A stretch of 64,000 bases of DNA from Micromonospora halotolerans (GTDB taxonomy: Bacteria > Actinomycetota > Actinomycetes > Mycobacteriales > Micromonosporaceae). This document shows, piece by piece, positions 26,041-38,432 of this stretch (within the stretch, counting starts at the first letter, position 1; each line of letters starts with the position of its first letter). The position numbers and the translations under genes are program-made. The stretch is taken from positions 1,550,001 to 1,614,000 of the forward strand of contig NZ_CP134876.1 of the NCBI RefSeq assembly GCF_032108445.1. The letters run 5' to 3'. The notes beneath the pieces are model-generated. The model searched no databases, was not told the DNA's origin, and saw nothing but the letters and a program-made list of their open reading frames with translations.

Positions 26041-26841
26041 TCAGGGTGCCACCGACGCGCTCGGCTCGGCCGAACCCGGCTCGGTCGACTCCGGCTCCGG
26101 GGTCGAGATGTCGGTCACCTGGTCCGCGCCGTCCACGTACGGCAGGTCGTAGAGGTTGACGTTCTGCGACTGGATCTGGAGCAGGGCGGGCACGGCCAGG
26201 GTCGGGTAGCGGGGGTTGACCCGGACGTCCTCCCGGTCGACCTGCTCCTTGAGCGCCTCGCTCAGGCCCACCACCGCCGAGACCTGGGGCGCGATGGAAG
26301 GGTCGGAGAACGCCTGGCGCTGCTGCTCGGTCGACCAGCCGGGACGCGCCACGTTCGCCTTAACCAGCGCGTCGTAGACGGCGGCGGTGTCGGCGTCGGA
26401 GAGCTCCGCCTTCGGCAGCCCCTGGCCCAGCGCGTTGAAGACGTCGTACCACTCGGCGGCGAGCTTCGCGTACTCGGTGTCCGGGACGCGCAGCGCCTGG
26501 CCGATGTCGGCCGCGCTGATCTGGTCGGGCACCTGGAGCTGCTTGTCGGCGACGATCCGCTTGCCCAGGTCGAGGCCGACCAGCAGGTTGACCACGTCCT
26601 GGCCGTCCAGGTCGAGCTGGCGCAGCTCGGCCGGGACGGTCTGGCCCTGCTCCTCGGCGGCCCTGACGACCCCGGCGTACGCCTGCGCGGCCTCGTCGCG
26701 GATGGCGTTGACCCGGTCGATCGAGTAGCTCGTGTCCCCGACGTACGCGGCGACGCTCGGGGCGGACCGCCCGCAGGCGGCGAGGGAGAGCACAGCGAGG
26801 GCCGCGACGCTGGCGGCGGCGATGAGACGGCGAGCACGCAT
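26041..26841 (-). CDS. SurA N-terminal-like lipoprotein
   Basis: 266 residues. A lipoprotein signal ends in LSLAAC with the lipidated cysteine at 23. The mature start PSVAAYVGDTSYSIDRVNAIRDEA is the SurA-N/trigger-factor-type chaperone hairpin; helices follow and the last 30 residues are a Pro/Ser/Glu-rich tail. There is no parvulin isomerase domain, so a chaperone or periplasmic-space scaffolding role is more likely than catalysis. It is followed by mazG two bases after its stop and preceded by mfd, suggesting one transcription unit. Lipoprotein exposed on the outer face of the membrane. Confidence 0.85.
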   Translation of the reverse strand: MRARRLIAAASVAALAVLSLAACGRSAPSVAAYVGDTSYSIDRVNAIRDEAAQAYAGVVRAAEEQGQTVPAELRQLDLDGQDVVNLLVGLDLGKRIVADKQLQVPDQISAADIGQALRVPDTEYAKLAAEWYDVFNALGQGLPKAELSDADTAAVYDALVKANVARPGWSTEQQRQAFSDPSIAPQVSAVVGLSEALKEQVDREDVRVNPRYPTLAVPALLQIQSQNVNLYDLPYVDGADQVTDISTPEPESTEPGSAEPSASVAP

Positions 26842-26936
26842 GACGGCCACTCTCTCACGCCCCGGGGCCGGCTGTGACGCCGCCCACCTCACCGCGCCCC
26901 CGCCCCCGCCGGCTGCGCCGCGACCGGCTCGCCGGG

Positions 26937-30593
<3,657 letters not shown>

Positions 30594-30678
30594 CTGCGAT
30601 CACTTCCAGGAGGTCGACGCACGGCGACGACCCCTCGTCCAGCCGGACGGGGGGTGCACGGTTCGAGACTATCCCGCT

Positions 30679-30695
30679 GCCCGGACATTCCGGGC
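30679..30695. promoter_or_regulatory. Perfect inverted repeat in the mfd/cyclase divergent region
   Basis: GCCCGGA-CAT-TCCGGGC (30679-30695), 7-bp arms. It lies 86 bases before the mfd start and 62 before the other gene, so it could be an operator for either. Confidence 0.35.
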
Positions 30696-30757
30696 CGCAG
30701 CCGGGCCGCCGACATCGATCTTGACGACGTCCGGACCGGCATGGTGCGGTGGGGCGC

Positions 30758-31666
30758 ATGACGGGTGAGTACCGGGCGGTCTTCGACGCCGAGGTGATCT
30801 TCGCGAACGGCGGCGGGCTGCGGACCGACGGGTTCCGGCTGGACGTCCCGGGCCCGGAGGTCACCGACGACCAGCTGGCCGCGCTCCTCGTGCGGCACCT
30901 CGGGCTGCTCATGGTCGGTGAGGTGCGGATCACCAACCGGACCGTCGTGGCGGAGCCGCACAAGGGCGGTCGCGGGGTGGCCGCCCCGGCGGCCGGCGGG
31001 CGGCGGCTGGTCGAGCTCAGCCACGTGATCACCGACGGCATGGTCACCCTGCCCGGCTGGCAGCCGCCCCGGATCACCGACTGGCTGACCCGCGAGGCGT
31101 CCCGCGAGCGCTACGCGCCGGGCGTCGAGTTCCACGTCGCCCGGATCGACATGATCGCCAACACCGGCACGTACGTGGACGCGCCGGCGCACCGCTGGGC
31201 GGACGGCGCGGACCTGACCGGCGTTCCACTGGACCGCCTCGCCGACCTGCCCGGGGTGGTGGTGCGGGTGCCGGCCGGCACCCGGGCGGTGGACCGGCTG
31301 ATGCTCGCCCCGTACGAGGTGGCCGGCCGGGCGGTGCTGCTGCACACCGGCTGGGACGCGCACTTCGGCACCGACCGGTACGCCGGCCCCGACGCGCCCT
31401 ACCTGACCGCCGACGGCGCGGACTGGCTGGTCGAGGCGGGGGCGGCGCTGGTCGGCATCGACTCGATCAACATCGACGACATGACCCCGGCGGCGGCCGG
31501 CGAGCGCCCCGCCCACAGCGCCCTGCTGGCCGCCGGGGTGCCGATCGCCGAGCACCTGACCAACCTGGCCGCCCTGCCCCCGGAGGGGTTCCGGTTCACG
31601 GCCGCCCCGCCCCGGGTCGCCGGCATGGGCACCTTCCCGGTCCGCGCCTTCGCCGTCGTCGACTGA
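30758..31666 (+). CDS. Cyclase family protein (kynurenine-formamidase fold) with N-terminal extension
   Basis: 302 residues. Residues 86-302 form the cyclase/KynB-type domain: LSHVITDGM (86-94), the metal-motif region NTGTYVDAPAHR (135-146), GIDSINIDDM, and HSALLAAGVPIAEHLTNL at the end, which keeps the His and Glu of the second zinc site. In the usual HxGTHxDxPxH motif both histidines of the first half are changed (to Asn and Tyr). An N-terminal segment of about 80 residues precedes this domain and is not part of the family core. The ATG at 30758 has GGTGGGG upstream. Substrate unknown. Confidence 0.8.
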   Translation: MTGEYRAVFDAEVIFANGGGLRTDGFRLDVPGPEVTDDQLAALLVRHLGLLMVGEVRITNRTVVAEPHKGGRGVAAPAAGGRRLVELSHVITDGMVTLPGWQPPRITDWLTREASRERYAPGVEFHVARIDMIANTGTYVDAPAHRWADGADLTGVPLDRLADLPGVVVRVPAGTRAVDRLMLAPYEVAGRAVLLHTGWDAHFGTDRYAGPDAPYLTADGADWLVEAGAALVGIDSINIDDMTPAAAGERPAHSALLAAGVPIAEHLTNLAALPPEGFRFTAAPPRVAGMGTFPVRAFAVVD

Positions 31667-31679
31667 AGTGCGGTCACCG

Positions 31680-31737
31680 TTGGAGATCTTGGAACGGAAT
31701 GGCCCCTAGAGGGGCCGGTTTCTACCAAGATCTCCAA
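31680..31737. terminator. Bidirectional terminator: nested palindrome
   Basis: Perfect 13-bp outer arms TTGGAGATCTTGG (31680-31692) and CCAAGATCTCCAA (31725-31737) enclose a perfect GGCCCC-TAGA-GGGGCC stem (31701-31716). It lies between convergent genes ending at 31666 and 31796. Length and nesting resemble the GATCA palindromes, but the arm sequence differs. Confidence 0.8.
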
Positions 31738-31795
31738 GCCCGGCCGAGCGCTCACGCTGCTTGCGCCGACCCCCACGGCGAACGGTCAGGGACAG

Positions 31796-32365
31796 TCAGA
31801 TGCCCATCGCGCCGGGGCCGACGACGGTGAGACCGACGCGCCCGGCGAGCCACTCGACCCTCCGGGGCTCGTGCCTGCGGGCGTGCAGGAAGACGGTGTG
31901 CACATCCGCAGGCTGATCGCCCCACAGGTCCGTGGCGTTGAGCGTCAGCCCCACGTATCCGTGCTTGACGTCCGGCCCCAGGCCAAGTTCGGGCACCTCC
32001 GGCCAGCCCCAGATGTTCCAGGTGAGGCAGGCGGGATCGGATCCGGCGACGCGTACCAATTCCGCGACCGGGCCGAGGCCGTTGACGTGGAGGACCACGT
32101 CGACCAGCGGGTCGGCCGGATCGCGAGGCGCAACCTCGGCGAGCGGGGAGAGAGCGTGGACCGCCATCTCCCCCGGGCCCCCGGCGCCGGTCCAGTGGCC
32201 GAATGCATCGAGATAGCGCGGCATCCCGGAAACGCGACCGACCCGCGCACAGGCCCGCAGGAAGACGTCCCGCAGGTCTGCGATCGCCAGCAGTCGGTCC
32301 ACCGCTCCCAGCGCCCGGTCGACATCGGTGGTGTGCAGGACCGGGTACGCCCAGGAGTTGCCCAT
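31796..32365 (-). CDS. Conserved hypothetical protein coupled to S66 peptidase
   Basis: 189 residues, no membrane segment. It begins inside the S66 peptidase stop codon (TGATG at 32365), so its translation depends on that gene. Tryptophan-rich middle (LTWNIWGWPEVPELG) and a C-terminal VFLHARRHEPRRVEWLAGRVGL, an alpha/beta pattern. I do not recognise the family. Because the partner resembles MccF-type peptidases, a role in the same self-protection or murein-recycling step is possible but unproven. Confidence 0.7.
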   Translation of the reverse strand: MGNSWAYPVLHTTDVDRALGAVDRLLAIADLRDVFLRACARVGRVSGMPRYLDAFGHWTGAGGPGEMAVHALSPLAEVAPRDPADPLVDVVLHVNGLGPVAELVRVAGSDPACLTWNIWGWPEVPELGLGPDVKHGYVGLTLNATDLWGDQPADVHTVFLHARRHEPRRVEWLAGRVGLTVVGPGAMGI

Positions 32366-33405
32366 CAGTAGCGGACAGCGATTCGGCGCTCGATCGCGTC
32401 GATCTGGATCTCCCCGCCGTACGGAATGATCAACTGCGGGTCGGTGTGGCCCAGGTCGACGTCGAAGACCACCACCGGGTCGTCGGCGTACGGCGCGAGG
32501 GCCGCCAGGATCGCCTCCCGCTGCGCCTCGCCCCAGGCCCGCCGCTCGTCCAGGGTGTGCGGCCGGTCGAAGTCCCACGCCTTGGGCCGGCCCACCACGA
32601 TCGCCGGGAAGGCGGCGAGCAGCCCGCGCTCGCCCAGGTTGCGCACGATCCGGAAGACCTCCTGCGCGCCGGGCAGCTCGTTGGAGGTCTCGAAGACCAG
32701 CACCGACCCGGCCAGCTCGGCCGCCGACGGCACCCGGTCGGTCGCCATCAGCCAGTGAATGATCTCCAGGCAGCCGCCCCACGTCCGCCCCTGCACCACC
32801 CGGGCCGGCCCGTGCCAGCGCCAGCCCTCGCCGGGGAACATCACCGGCTCGTCGGCGAGGGTCGCCGGGTCCCGCCAGTCGCGCGGCTCGTCGCCCCACT
32901 CCGGCGCCGGGGTCAGCTCGTACCAGCCGGAGGTGAACAGCGCCGCCCGCAGCGATTCGAAGGTCAGCGGGTGCGGCGCGCCGGACCGGCCGAGGTGCAC
33001 GAGCACCGACCCGCCGTGGTAGGCGACGATCCCCAGCCGGTGGAGGTGGTTGAGGATGTTGGTGTTGTCCGAGTAGCCGAAGTAGGGCTTCGGGTTGGCC
33101 CGCAGCACCGCGTCGTCCAGGAACGGCGTGACCGTGATCAGGTCGTCGCCGCCGACCGTGGCGAGCACGGCGGTGATGCTCGGGTCGGCGAAGGCGGCGG
33201 TCAGGTCGCGTGCGCGGTCCCGCGGGTCGGCGCCCATCTGCCGGGTGGTCGGATACTCCACCGGTTCCAGCCCGAACTCCTCGCGGAGCCGGCGCAGGCC
33301 CAGCTCGTGCACGTGCGGGAAGAGGCCCGGCAGGCCGGCGGAGGGCGAGACGACCGCGACCCGGTCGCCGGGCTTCGGTTTCGGGGGGTAGCTGGGCAGC
33401 ACCAT
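32365..33405 (-). CDS. S66 family peptidase (LD-carboxypeptidase / MccF-like)
   Basis: 346 residues, with the Ser-Glu-His triad of family S66: Ser112 in GYSDNTN, Glu239 in VFETSNE and His320 in DLGHTDPQ. The length and the VAVVSPSAG start match the MccF/LD-carboxypeptidase group. LD-carboxypeptidases trim the tetrapeptide of recycled murein; MccF members hydrolyse microcin C-type peptidyl-nucleotides and give self-immunity. Sequence alone cannot separate these, but no microcin genes are nearby, so murein recycling is the safer reading. A TAGTTT box lies 6 bases before the ATG. Confidence 0.92.
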   Translation of the reverse strand: MVLPSYPPKPKPGDRVAVVSPSAGLPGLFPHVHELGLRRLREEFGLEPVEYPTTRQMGADPRDRARDLTAAFADPSITAVLATVGGDDLITVTPFLDDAVLRANPKPYFGYSDNTNILNHLHRLGIVAYHGGSVLVHLGRSGAPHPLTFESLRAALFTSGWYELTPAPEWGDEPRDWRDPATLADEPVMFPGEGWRWHGPARVVQGRTWGGCLEIIHWLMATDRVPSAAELAGSVLVFETSNELPGAQEVFRIVRNLGERGLLAAFPAIVVGRPKAWDFDRPHTLDERRAWGEAQREAILAALAPYADDPVVVFDVDLGHTDPQLIIPYGGEIQIDAIERRIAVRY

Positions 33406-33417
33406 GATCCGAAACTA
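33406..33417 (-). promoter_or_regulatory. Leaderless-type -10 box for the S66 peptidase gene
   Basis: TAGTTT on the minus strand (33412-33417), 6 bases, ATG at 33405. Confidence 0.5.
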
Positions 33418-33477
33418 TCGGGCGGGGCCAGCGAATTTCGCCCGGAGAAAGTGCCCGAGCCGGGCATATGCGGGCAA

Positions 33478-33489
33478 TAGGCTGAGCGC
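33478..33489 (+). promoter_or_regulatory. Leaderless-type -10 box for the 349-aa membrane protein
   Basis: TAGGCT at 33478-33483, 6 bases, GTG at 33490. Facing the promoter above, with 60 bases between the two boxes. Confidence 0.55.
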
Positions 33490-34539
33490 GTGAACGAGGC
33501 GCAGCGGGACCCTCCGGTACGCGACTGGCTGCCCGGCACGGCGGCGCTGCTGCTCGGCACGCTGGCGCTGGCCACCGCGTTCATCGCCGCCTACGTGGGC
33601 GCACTGCACCAACCCCGACCCCACGACGTGCCCGTCGGGGTCGTCCTCGGCGACCAGCGCGCCCAGGCCGTGCTGGCCGCCGTCCGCCAGCGCACCGACA
33701 AGATCGAACCCATGGAGTACGACGACCCGGGCGCCGCCCACGACGGCCTGACGACCCGCGAGGTGTACGGGGTGCTCACCTCCGGCCCGGACAACGGCCT
33801 GCACCTCGCCACCGCCAGCGCCTCCGCACCGGCCGCCACCGAGCTGGTGACCCAGGTGCTCGGCGGGGCCGCCCAGCAGGCGAACCTGCCGATCCAGGTC
33901 ACCGACGAGGTGCCGGTGGAGTCGACCGACCCGCGCGGGCTGGTCCCGTTCTACCTGGCGGTCGGCCTCGTGCTCGGCGGCTACCTGGCCTCCACGGCGC
34001 TGGGCCTGCGCACCGGCACCGCGCCGGTGAGCCTGCCCCGGGCCGGGCTGCGGATCGCCGCCCTGGCGGTCTACTCGGCCGTGTTGGGCGTCGTCGGCGC
34101 CGCCGTCGTCGGCCCGGTGCTCGACGTCTGGCACCACGACATCGCGGCCGTCGCGGCGGTCGGCGCGCTGGCCGTCTTCGCCGCCGCCATGGTGGCGAGC
34201 GCCGTACAGGCGTGGCTCGGGCTGCTCGGCACCGGTCTCGTCATCCTGCTGCTCGTGGTGCTCGGCAACCCCGGCTCCGGCGGCATCTACGCCCCCGAGT
34301 TCCTGCCGGCCTGGCTGCGCGGGATGCACCGGTGGAACATTCCCGGCCTGACCACCGACCTGATCAAGTCGGCGGTCTACTTCGACCGCCGTTCGATGGG
34401 CTGGGCGCTCTCCGGGCTCGCCCTGTGGGCACTGCTCGGGCTCCTCGGGCTGGTCACCGCGACGATCTTCCGGGCGCACCGGCGCGCGGTCCGGGCCGCC
34501 CGCCCCGCCACCGCCGGCGGGCCGCCCGCCGATGGCTGA
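33490..34539 (+). CDS. ABC-2/YhgE-like membrane protein, 349 aa
   Basis: One N-terminal membrane helix (about 18-38), an external domain of about 115 residues, then five membrane helices from about 155 to 330. This N-helix/external domain/C-terminal multi-helix layout is that of DUF3533 and YhgE/Pip-type transporters related to ABC-2 permeases. Elements: [48 protein letters not shown]. No ATPase gene adjoins it. A leaderless promoter is likely. It may export a lipid or peptide; the substrate is unknown. Confidence 0.8.
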   Translation: MNEAQRDPPVRDWLPGTAALLLGTLALATAFIAAYVGALHQPRPHDVPVGVVLGDQRAQAVLAAVRQRTDKIEPMEYDDPGAAHDGLTTREVYGVLTSGPDNGLHLATASASAPAATELVTQVLGGAAQQANLPIQVTDEVPVESTDPRGLVPFYLAVGLVLGGYLASTALGLRTGTAPVSLPRAGLRIAALAVYSAVLGVVGAAVVGPVLDVWHHDIAAVAAVGALAVFAAAMVASAVQAWLGLLGTGLVILLLVVLGNPGSGGIYAPEFLPAWLRGMHRWNIPGLTTDLIKSAVYFDRRSMGWALSGLALWALLGLLGLVTATIFRAHRRAVRAARPATAGGPPADG

Positions 34540-34663
34540 ACCGGCCGGCCGGTCCCAGAGTGCAGATCGTCACGCGATCCCCCTCCTTCCGCCGGGGCCC
34601 GCGCGGATACCATCCAGGGAGTCGGACAGCGCTGTCCTTCGTACTCGCGTAAGGAGCGCACCC

Positions 34664-37450
34664 GTGACCGACCAGCACGACCACGACGGCCCCGACGCCG
34701 CTCTCCGGGCCGACATCCGCCGCCTCGGCACGCTGCTCGGGCAGACCCTCGCCCGGCAGGAGGGCCGCCCCCTGCTCGACCTGGTCGAGGAGATCCGGGC
34801 CCAGGTCCGCTCCGACCCGCCGGCCGCCGCCCAGCGCCTCACCGGGCTCGACGTCACCACCGGCACGAAGCTCGCCCGGGCCTTCTCCACCTACTTCCAT
34901 CTGGCCAACATCACCGAGCAGGTGCACCGGGCCCGCGACCTGCGCCGGCGGCGGGCCACGCACGGCGGCTGGCTCGACCAGGCGGCCAAGATGATCGCCG
35001 AGCGCGGGGTGCCGGCCGAGGAGATCGCGGCCGCGGCCCGCCGGCTGGCGGTACGCCCGGTCTTCACCGCCCACCCCACCGAGGCGGCCCGCCGGTCCAT
35101 CCTGTCCAAGCTGCGCGCGGTCGCCGACGAGCTCGACGCCGAGACCGCGAACGCGATCCTCTACGGCGCCAGCGACGAGGGGCCGGCCAACCGGCGCCTG
35201 GCCGAGCTGCTCGACCTGATGTGGCAGACCGACGAGCTGCGGCTGGACCGGCCGGACCCGACCGACGAGGCCCGCAACGCCATCTACTACCTGCGCGACC
35301 TGCACGCCGAGGCCGCCCCGCAGGTCCTCGACGACCTCGCCGACACGCTGCGCACCCTCGGCGTGGAGACCTCGCCGACCGCCCGGCCGCTGACCTTCGG
35401 CACCTGGATCGGCGGCGACCGGGACGGCAACCCGTTCGTCACCCCGGCGGTCACCCGCGAGGTGCTGCGCATCCAGCACGAGCACGGCATCGAGGCCACC
35501 GAGAAGGCGATGGACGCGCTGATCAGCGAGGTCAGCGTCTCCCGCCGGCTGCGCGCGGTCTCCCTCGACCTCTCCGCCAGCCTGGCCGCCGACCTGGACG
35601 CGCTGCCCGAGGTGGCGCCCCGGTTCCGCCGGGTCAACGCCGAGGAGCCCTACCGGCTCAAGGCGCGCTGCGTGAAGGCGAAGCTGGCCAACACCCGGGA
35701 GCGGCTGCGCGCCGCCACCCCGCACGTGCCGGGGCGGGACTACCGGGGCTCGGCCGAGCTGATCGCCGACCTGGAGCTGCTGCGTGCCTCGCTGGCCCGC
35801 AATTCCGGGCAGCTCACCGCCGTGGGCCGGCTCGCCTCGACCATCCGTACGGTCTCCGCGTTCGGGCTGCACCTGGCGACCATGGACGTTCGCGAGCACG
35901 CCGAGGCGCACCACGCGGTCCTCGCCCAGCTCTACGCGGCGGTCGGCGAGGTGTCCGACTACCCGTCGCTGACCCGCCTGGAGCGCACCAAGCTGCTCGC
36001 CGACGAGCTGGCCGGCCGCCGGCCGCTCTCCACGGTGGATAGCCCGCTGACCGAGGCGGCGCAGAAGACGTTCGACGTGTTCGGGGCGATCCGCGAGGCG
36101 CAGGACCGGTTCGGCGCCGAGGTGATCGAGTCGTACATCATCTCGATGACCATGGGCGTCGACGACGTGCTCGCCGCGGTCGTGCTGGCCCGCGAGGCCG
36201 GCCTGGTCGACGCGCACAGCGGCCGGGCGCGGATCGGCTTCGTGCCCCTGCTGGAGACCCCGACCGAGCTGAACGCCGGCGGCGAGCTGCTGGACGAGCT
36301 GCTGTCCCTGCCGGCCTACCGGGCGCTGGTGACGGCCCGCGGCGACGTGCAGGAGGTGATGCTGGGCTACTCCGACTCCAACAAGGAGGCCGGCATCACC
36401 ACCAGCCAGTGGTCCATCCACCGGGCCCAGCGGGCACTGCGGGACGTGGCCGCCCGGCACGGCGTGCACCTGCGGCTCTTCCACGGCCGGGGCGGCACGG
36501 TCGGCCGGGGCGGCGGCCCCACCCACGAGGCCATCCTGGCCCAGCCCTACGGCACGCTCGACGGCGCCATCAAGGTGACCGAGCAGGGCGAGGTCATCTC
36601 CGACAAGTACACGCTGCCCGCGCTGGCGCGGGAGAACCTGGAGCTGACCGTGGCGGCGGTGCTCCAGGCGACGCTGCTGCACACCGCGCCCCGGCAGCCG
36701 GCCGAGATGCTGGAGCGCTGGGACGCGACCATGGACGTGGTCTCCGAGTCGGCCTTCCGGTCCTACCGGTCGCTGGTCGAGGACCCGGACCTGCCCGCCT
36801 ACTTCTGGGCCTCCACACCGACCGAGCTGCTCGGCGCGCTCAACATCGGCTCCCGGCCGGCGAAGCGGCCGAACACCGGCGCCGGCCTGTCCGGCCTGCG
36901 GGCCATCCCGTGGGTGTTCGGCTGGACGCAGACCCGGCAGATCGTGCCCGGCTGGTTCGGCGTGGGCTCCGGGCTGGCCGCGGCCCGCGCGGCCGGGCTG
37001 GAGGACGTGCTGGCCGAGATGAACCGGAACTGGCACTTCTTCCGCACGTTCCTGTCGAACGTCGAGATGATGCTGACCAAGACCGACCTGACCATCGCCC
37101 GGCGCTACGTGGAGACCCTGGTCCCGAAGAAGCTGCACCCGATCTTCTCCAAGATCGAGCAGGAGTACGAGCTGACCAAGCAGGAGGTGCTGGCGGTCAC
37201 CGCCTCACCGGCCCTGCTGGACAACTCACCCGTGCTCCAGCGCACCCTCGCCGTGCGGGACACCTACCTGGAGCCGCTGCACCACCTGCAGGTGGCCCTG
37301 CTGCGGCAGTACCGGGACTCCGGCGCCGCGGGCCGCGCGGTGGCCACCGCCCCGGGTGGGCGCCGCGCCCCGAACGACGGCACGGCCCTGGAGCGGGCGC
37401 TGCTCACCACGGTCAACGGCATCGCCGCCGGCATGCGCAACACCGGCTGA
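34664..37450 (+). CDS. ppc: Phosphoenolpyruvate carboxylase
   Basis: 928 residues from a GTG at 34664 with AAGGAG 8 bases upstream; an earlier in-frame start would run through non-coding sequence. It converts PEP and bicarbonate to oxaloacetate, refilling the TCA cycle. Active-site features are VFTAHPTEA with His137, [21 protein letters not shown], the [14 protein letters not shown] glycine loop and the C-terminal [10 protein letters not shown]. Complete, with no frame breaks. A 16-bp hairpin terminator follows. It is antagonistic in direction to the PEP carboxykinase at the right edge. Confidence 0.98.
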   Translation: MTDQHDHDGPDAALRADIRRLGTLLGQTLARQEGRPLLDLVEEIRAQVRSDPPAAAQRLTGLDVTTGTKLARAFSTYFHLANITEQVHRARDLRRRRATHGGWLDQAAKMIAERGVPAEEIAAAARRLAVRPVFTAHPTEAARRSILSKLRAVADELDAETANAILYGASDEGPANRRLAELLDLMWQTDELRLDRPDPTDEARNAIYYLRDLHAEAAPQVLDDLADTLRTLGVETSPTARPLTFGTWIGGDRDGNPFVTPAVTREVLRIQHEHGIEATEKAMDALISEVSVSRRLRAVSLDLSASLAADLDALPEVAPRFRRVNAEEPYRLKARCVKAKLANTRERLRAATPHVPGRDYRGSAELIADLELLRASLARNSGQLTAVGRLASTIRTVSAFGLHLATMDVREHAEAHHAVLAQLYAAVGEVSDYPSLTRLERTKLLADELAGRRPLSTVDSPLTEAAQKTFDVFGAIREAQDRFGAEVIESYIISMTMGVDDVLAAVVLAREAGLVDAHSGRARIGFVPLLETPTELNAGGELLDELLSLPAYRALVTARGDVQEVMLGYSDSNKEAGITTSQWSIHRAQRALRDVAARHGVHLRLFHGRGGTVGRGGGPTHEAILAQPYGTLDGAIKVTEQGEVISDKYTLPALARENLELTVAAVLQATLLHTAPRQPAEMLERWDATMDVVSESAFRSYRSLVEDPDLPAYFWASTPTELLGALNIGSRPAKRPNTGAGLSGLRAIPWVFGWTQTRQIVPGWFGVGSGLAAARAAGLEDVLAEMNRNWHFFRTFLSNVEMMLTKTDLTIARRYVETLVPKKLHPIFSKIEQEYELTKQEVLAVTASPALLDNSPVLQRTLAVRDTYLEPLHHLQVALLRQYRDSGAAGRAVATAPGGRRAPNDGTALERALLTTVNGIAAGMRNTG

Positions 37451-37461
37451 CCCCGGTCGAC

Positions 37462-37496
37462 GACGAAGGCCCCGGTCGCCGACCGGGGCCTTCGTC
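37462..37496. terminator. Bidirectional terminator between ppc and the Gly/Asp/Gln-rich protein
   Basis: Perfect 16-bp stem GACGAAGGCCCCGGTC / GACCGGGGCCTTCGTC with a GCC loop, between convergent genes. Confidence 0.88.
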
Positions 37497-37510
37497 ATCC
37501 GCGCGGCGGG

Positions 37511-38377
37511 CTACCAGTCGCCGCCGCCGAAGTCCCCGCCGCCGAAGTCGCCCCCACCGAAGTCGCCGCCGAAGTCCCCGCCGCCGTAGCCGCCGCCGAA
37601 GTCCTGGCCGGCGAAGTCCTGCCCCTGGTCGCCGAAGTCCTGCCCCTGGTCGCCGAAGTCCTGGCCCTGGTCGCCGCCCTGGTCGCCGCCCTGGTCGCCG
37701 CCCTGGTCCTGGCCGTCGTCGAAGCCGTCGTTGAAGCCCTCCTGGTAGCCGGCCTCGTAGCCGTAGCCCGGGTCGGCGAAGGCGGGCGAGAAGAGCGCGT
37801 CGGCGATCAGGATGCCGCCGAGCACACCGGCGCCGGTGCCCAGCGCGGTCTTCCACCACGGCGTCGAGTACCAGCCGGCCGGCACCGGGCGGCCCTGCCA
37901 GTTTCCGCCCGGATAGTAGTAGGGAGTCTGGTTTCCCGGCTGCGGGCCGGCCCGGTAGGTCTGCCCCTGCACGTTGACCTCGCGCTCCTTGGTGAGCATG
38001 CCCGCGCCGCGCGCGGCGGCCAGCGGCGGCAGCTCCGGGCCCGGGTCGATGCCCATGGCGGTGCGCGCCGCCCGGATGTACGCCAGCCCCTCCAGCGCGG
38101 TCTCCCGCGCCAGGGCGAACTGGTGCGGGGTGCCCGCCTGCTCCAGCTGGGAACCGGCCGCGTTGTAGCGCTCACCGGCGTCGGCGAGCGCCTGGCGGAC
38201 CGCCGGGGCGTCTCCGTGCAGGTTCAGCAACTGCCCGCCGAGCCGCTCGTACCAGCGCTGCGCCTCAGCGCGGGCGTCGGCCAGCTCGGTGGCCCGCCGG
38301 GACCTGCTCCCCCACCGCCAGAACACCAGGGCACCTCCGAGCATCAGTATCAAGACCACCCACAGGGCAACCTCCAT
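37511..38377 (-). CDS. Membrane protein with long Gly/Asp/Gln/Phe-rich tail, 288 aa
   Basis: An N-terminal membrane helix at about 3-21, a helical cytoplasmic region (residues 22-120), a second hydrophobic stretch near 178-195 (WKTALGTGAGVLGGILIADALF), and a tail of 80 residues composed of repeats: DQGG units, GDQGQDF units and GGGDFGGGDF units ending in a tryptophan. The tail is coded by 12- and 21-bp tandem units at 37603-37714. Aromatic/Gly-rich tails of this type can self-associate, and the family ending GG(D/G)W is widespread in bacterial membrane proteins of unknown function. Divergent from rmuC. Confidence 0.75.
   Translation of the reverse strand: MEVALWVVLILMLGGALVFWRWGSRSRRATELADARAEAQRWYERLGGQLLNLHGDAPAVRQALADAGERYNAAGSQLEQAGTPHQFALARETALEGLAYIRAARTAMGIDPGPELPPLAAARGAGMLTKEREVNVQGQTYRAGPQPGNQTPYYYPGGNWQGRPVPAGWYSTPWWKTALGTGAGVLGGILIADALFSPAFADPGYGYEAGYQEGFNDGFDDGQDQGGDQGGDQGGDQGQDFGDQGQDFGDQGQDFAGQDFGGGYGGGDFGGDFGGGDFGGGDFGGGDW
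37603..37714 (-). repeat. Tandem 12- and 21-bp units in the Gly/Asp/Gln-rich coding tail
   Basis: Successive copies of CCCTGGTCGCCG (12 bp) and CCCTGGTCGCCGAAGTCCTG (20 bases shown, 21-bp unit) on the plus strand, coding DQGG and GDQGQDF on the minus strand. Such short in-frame repeats can slip. Confidence 0.85.
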
Positions 38378-38432
38378 GACCTCGAACGTACCCAGCGGGC
38401 GCACGTCGTACCCGTTTGGCAAGCTCTTCGGC

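Noticed and set aside
32365..33405. Microcin C self-immunity locus based on the MccF-like peptidase
   Set aside because: No microcin precursor, adenylyltransferase or exporter gene is nearby.
37603..37714. Regularly spaced repeats suggesting a CRISPR array
   Set aside because: The units are short (12-21 bp), directly adjacent, and code in frame for a protein tail; there are no unique spacers and no cas genes.
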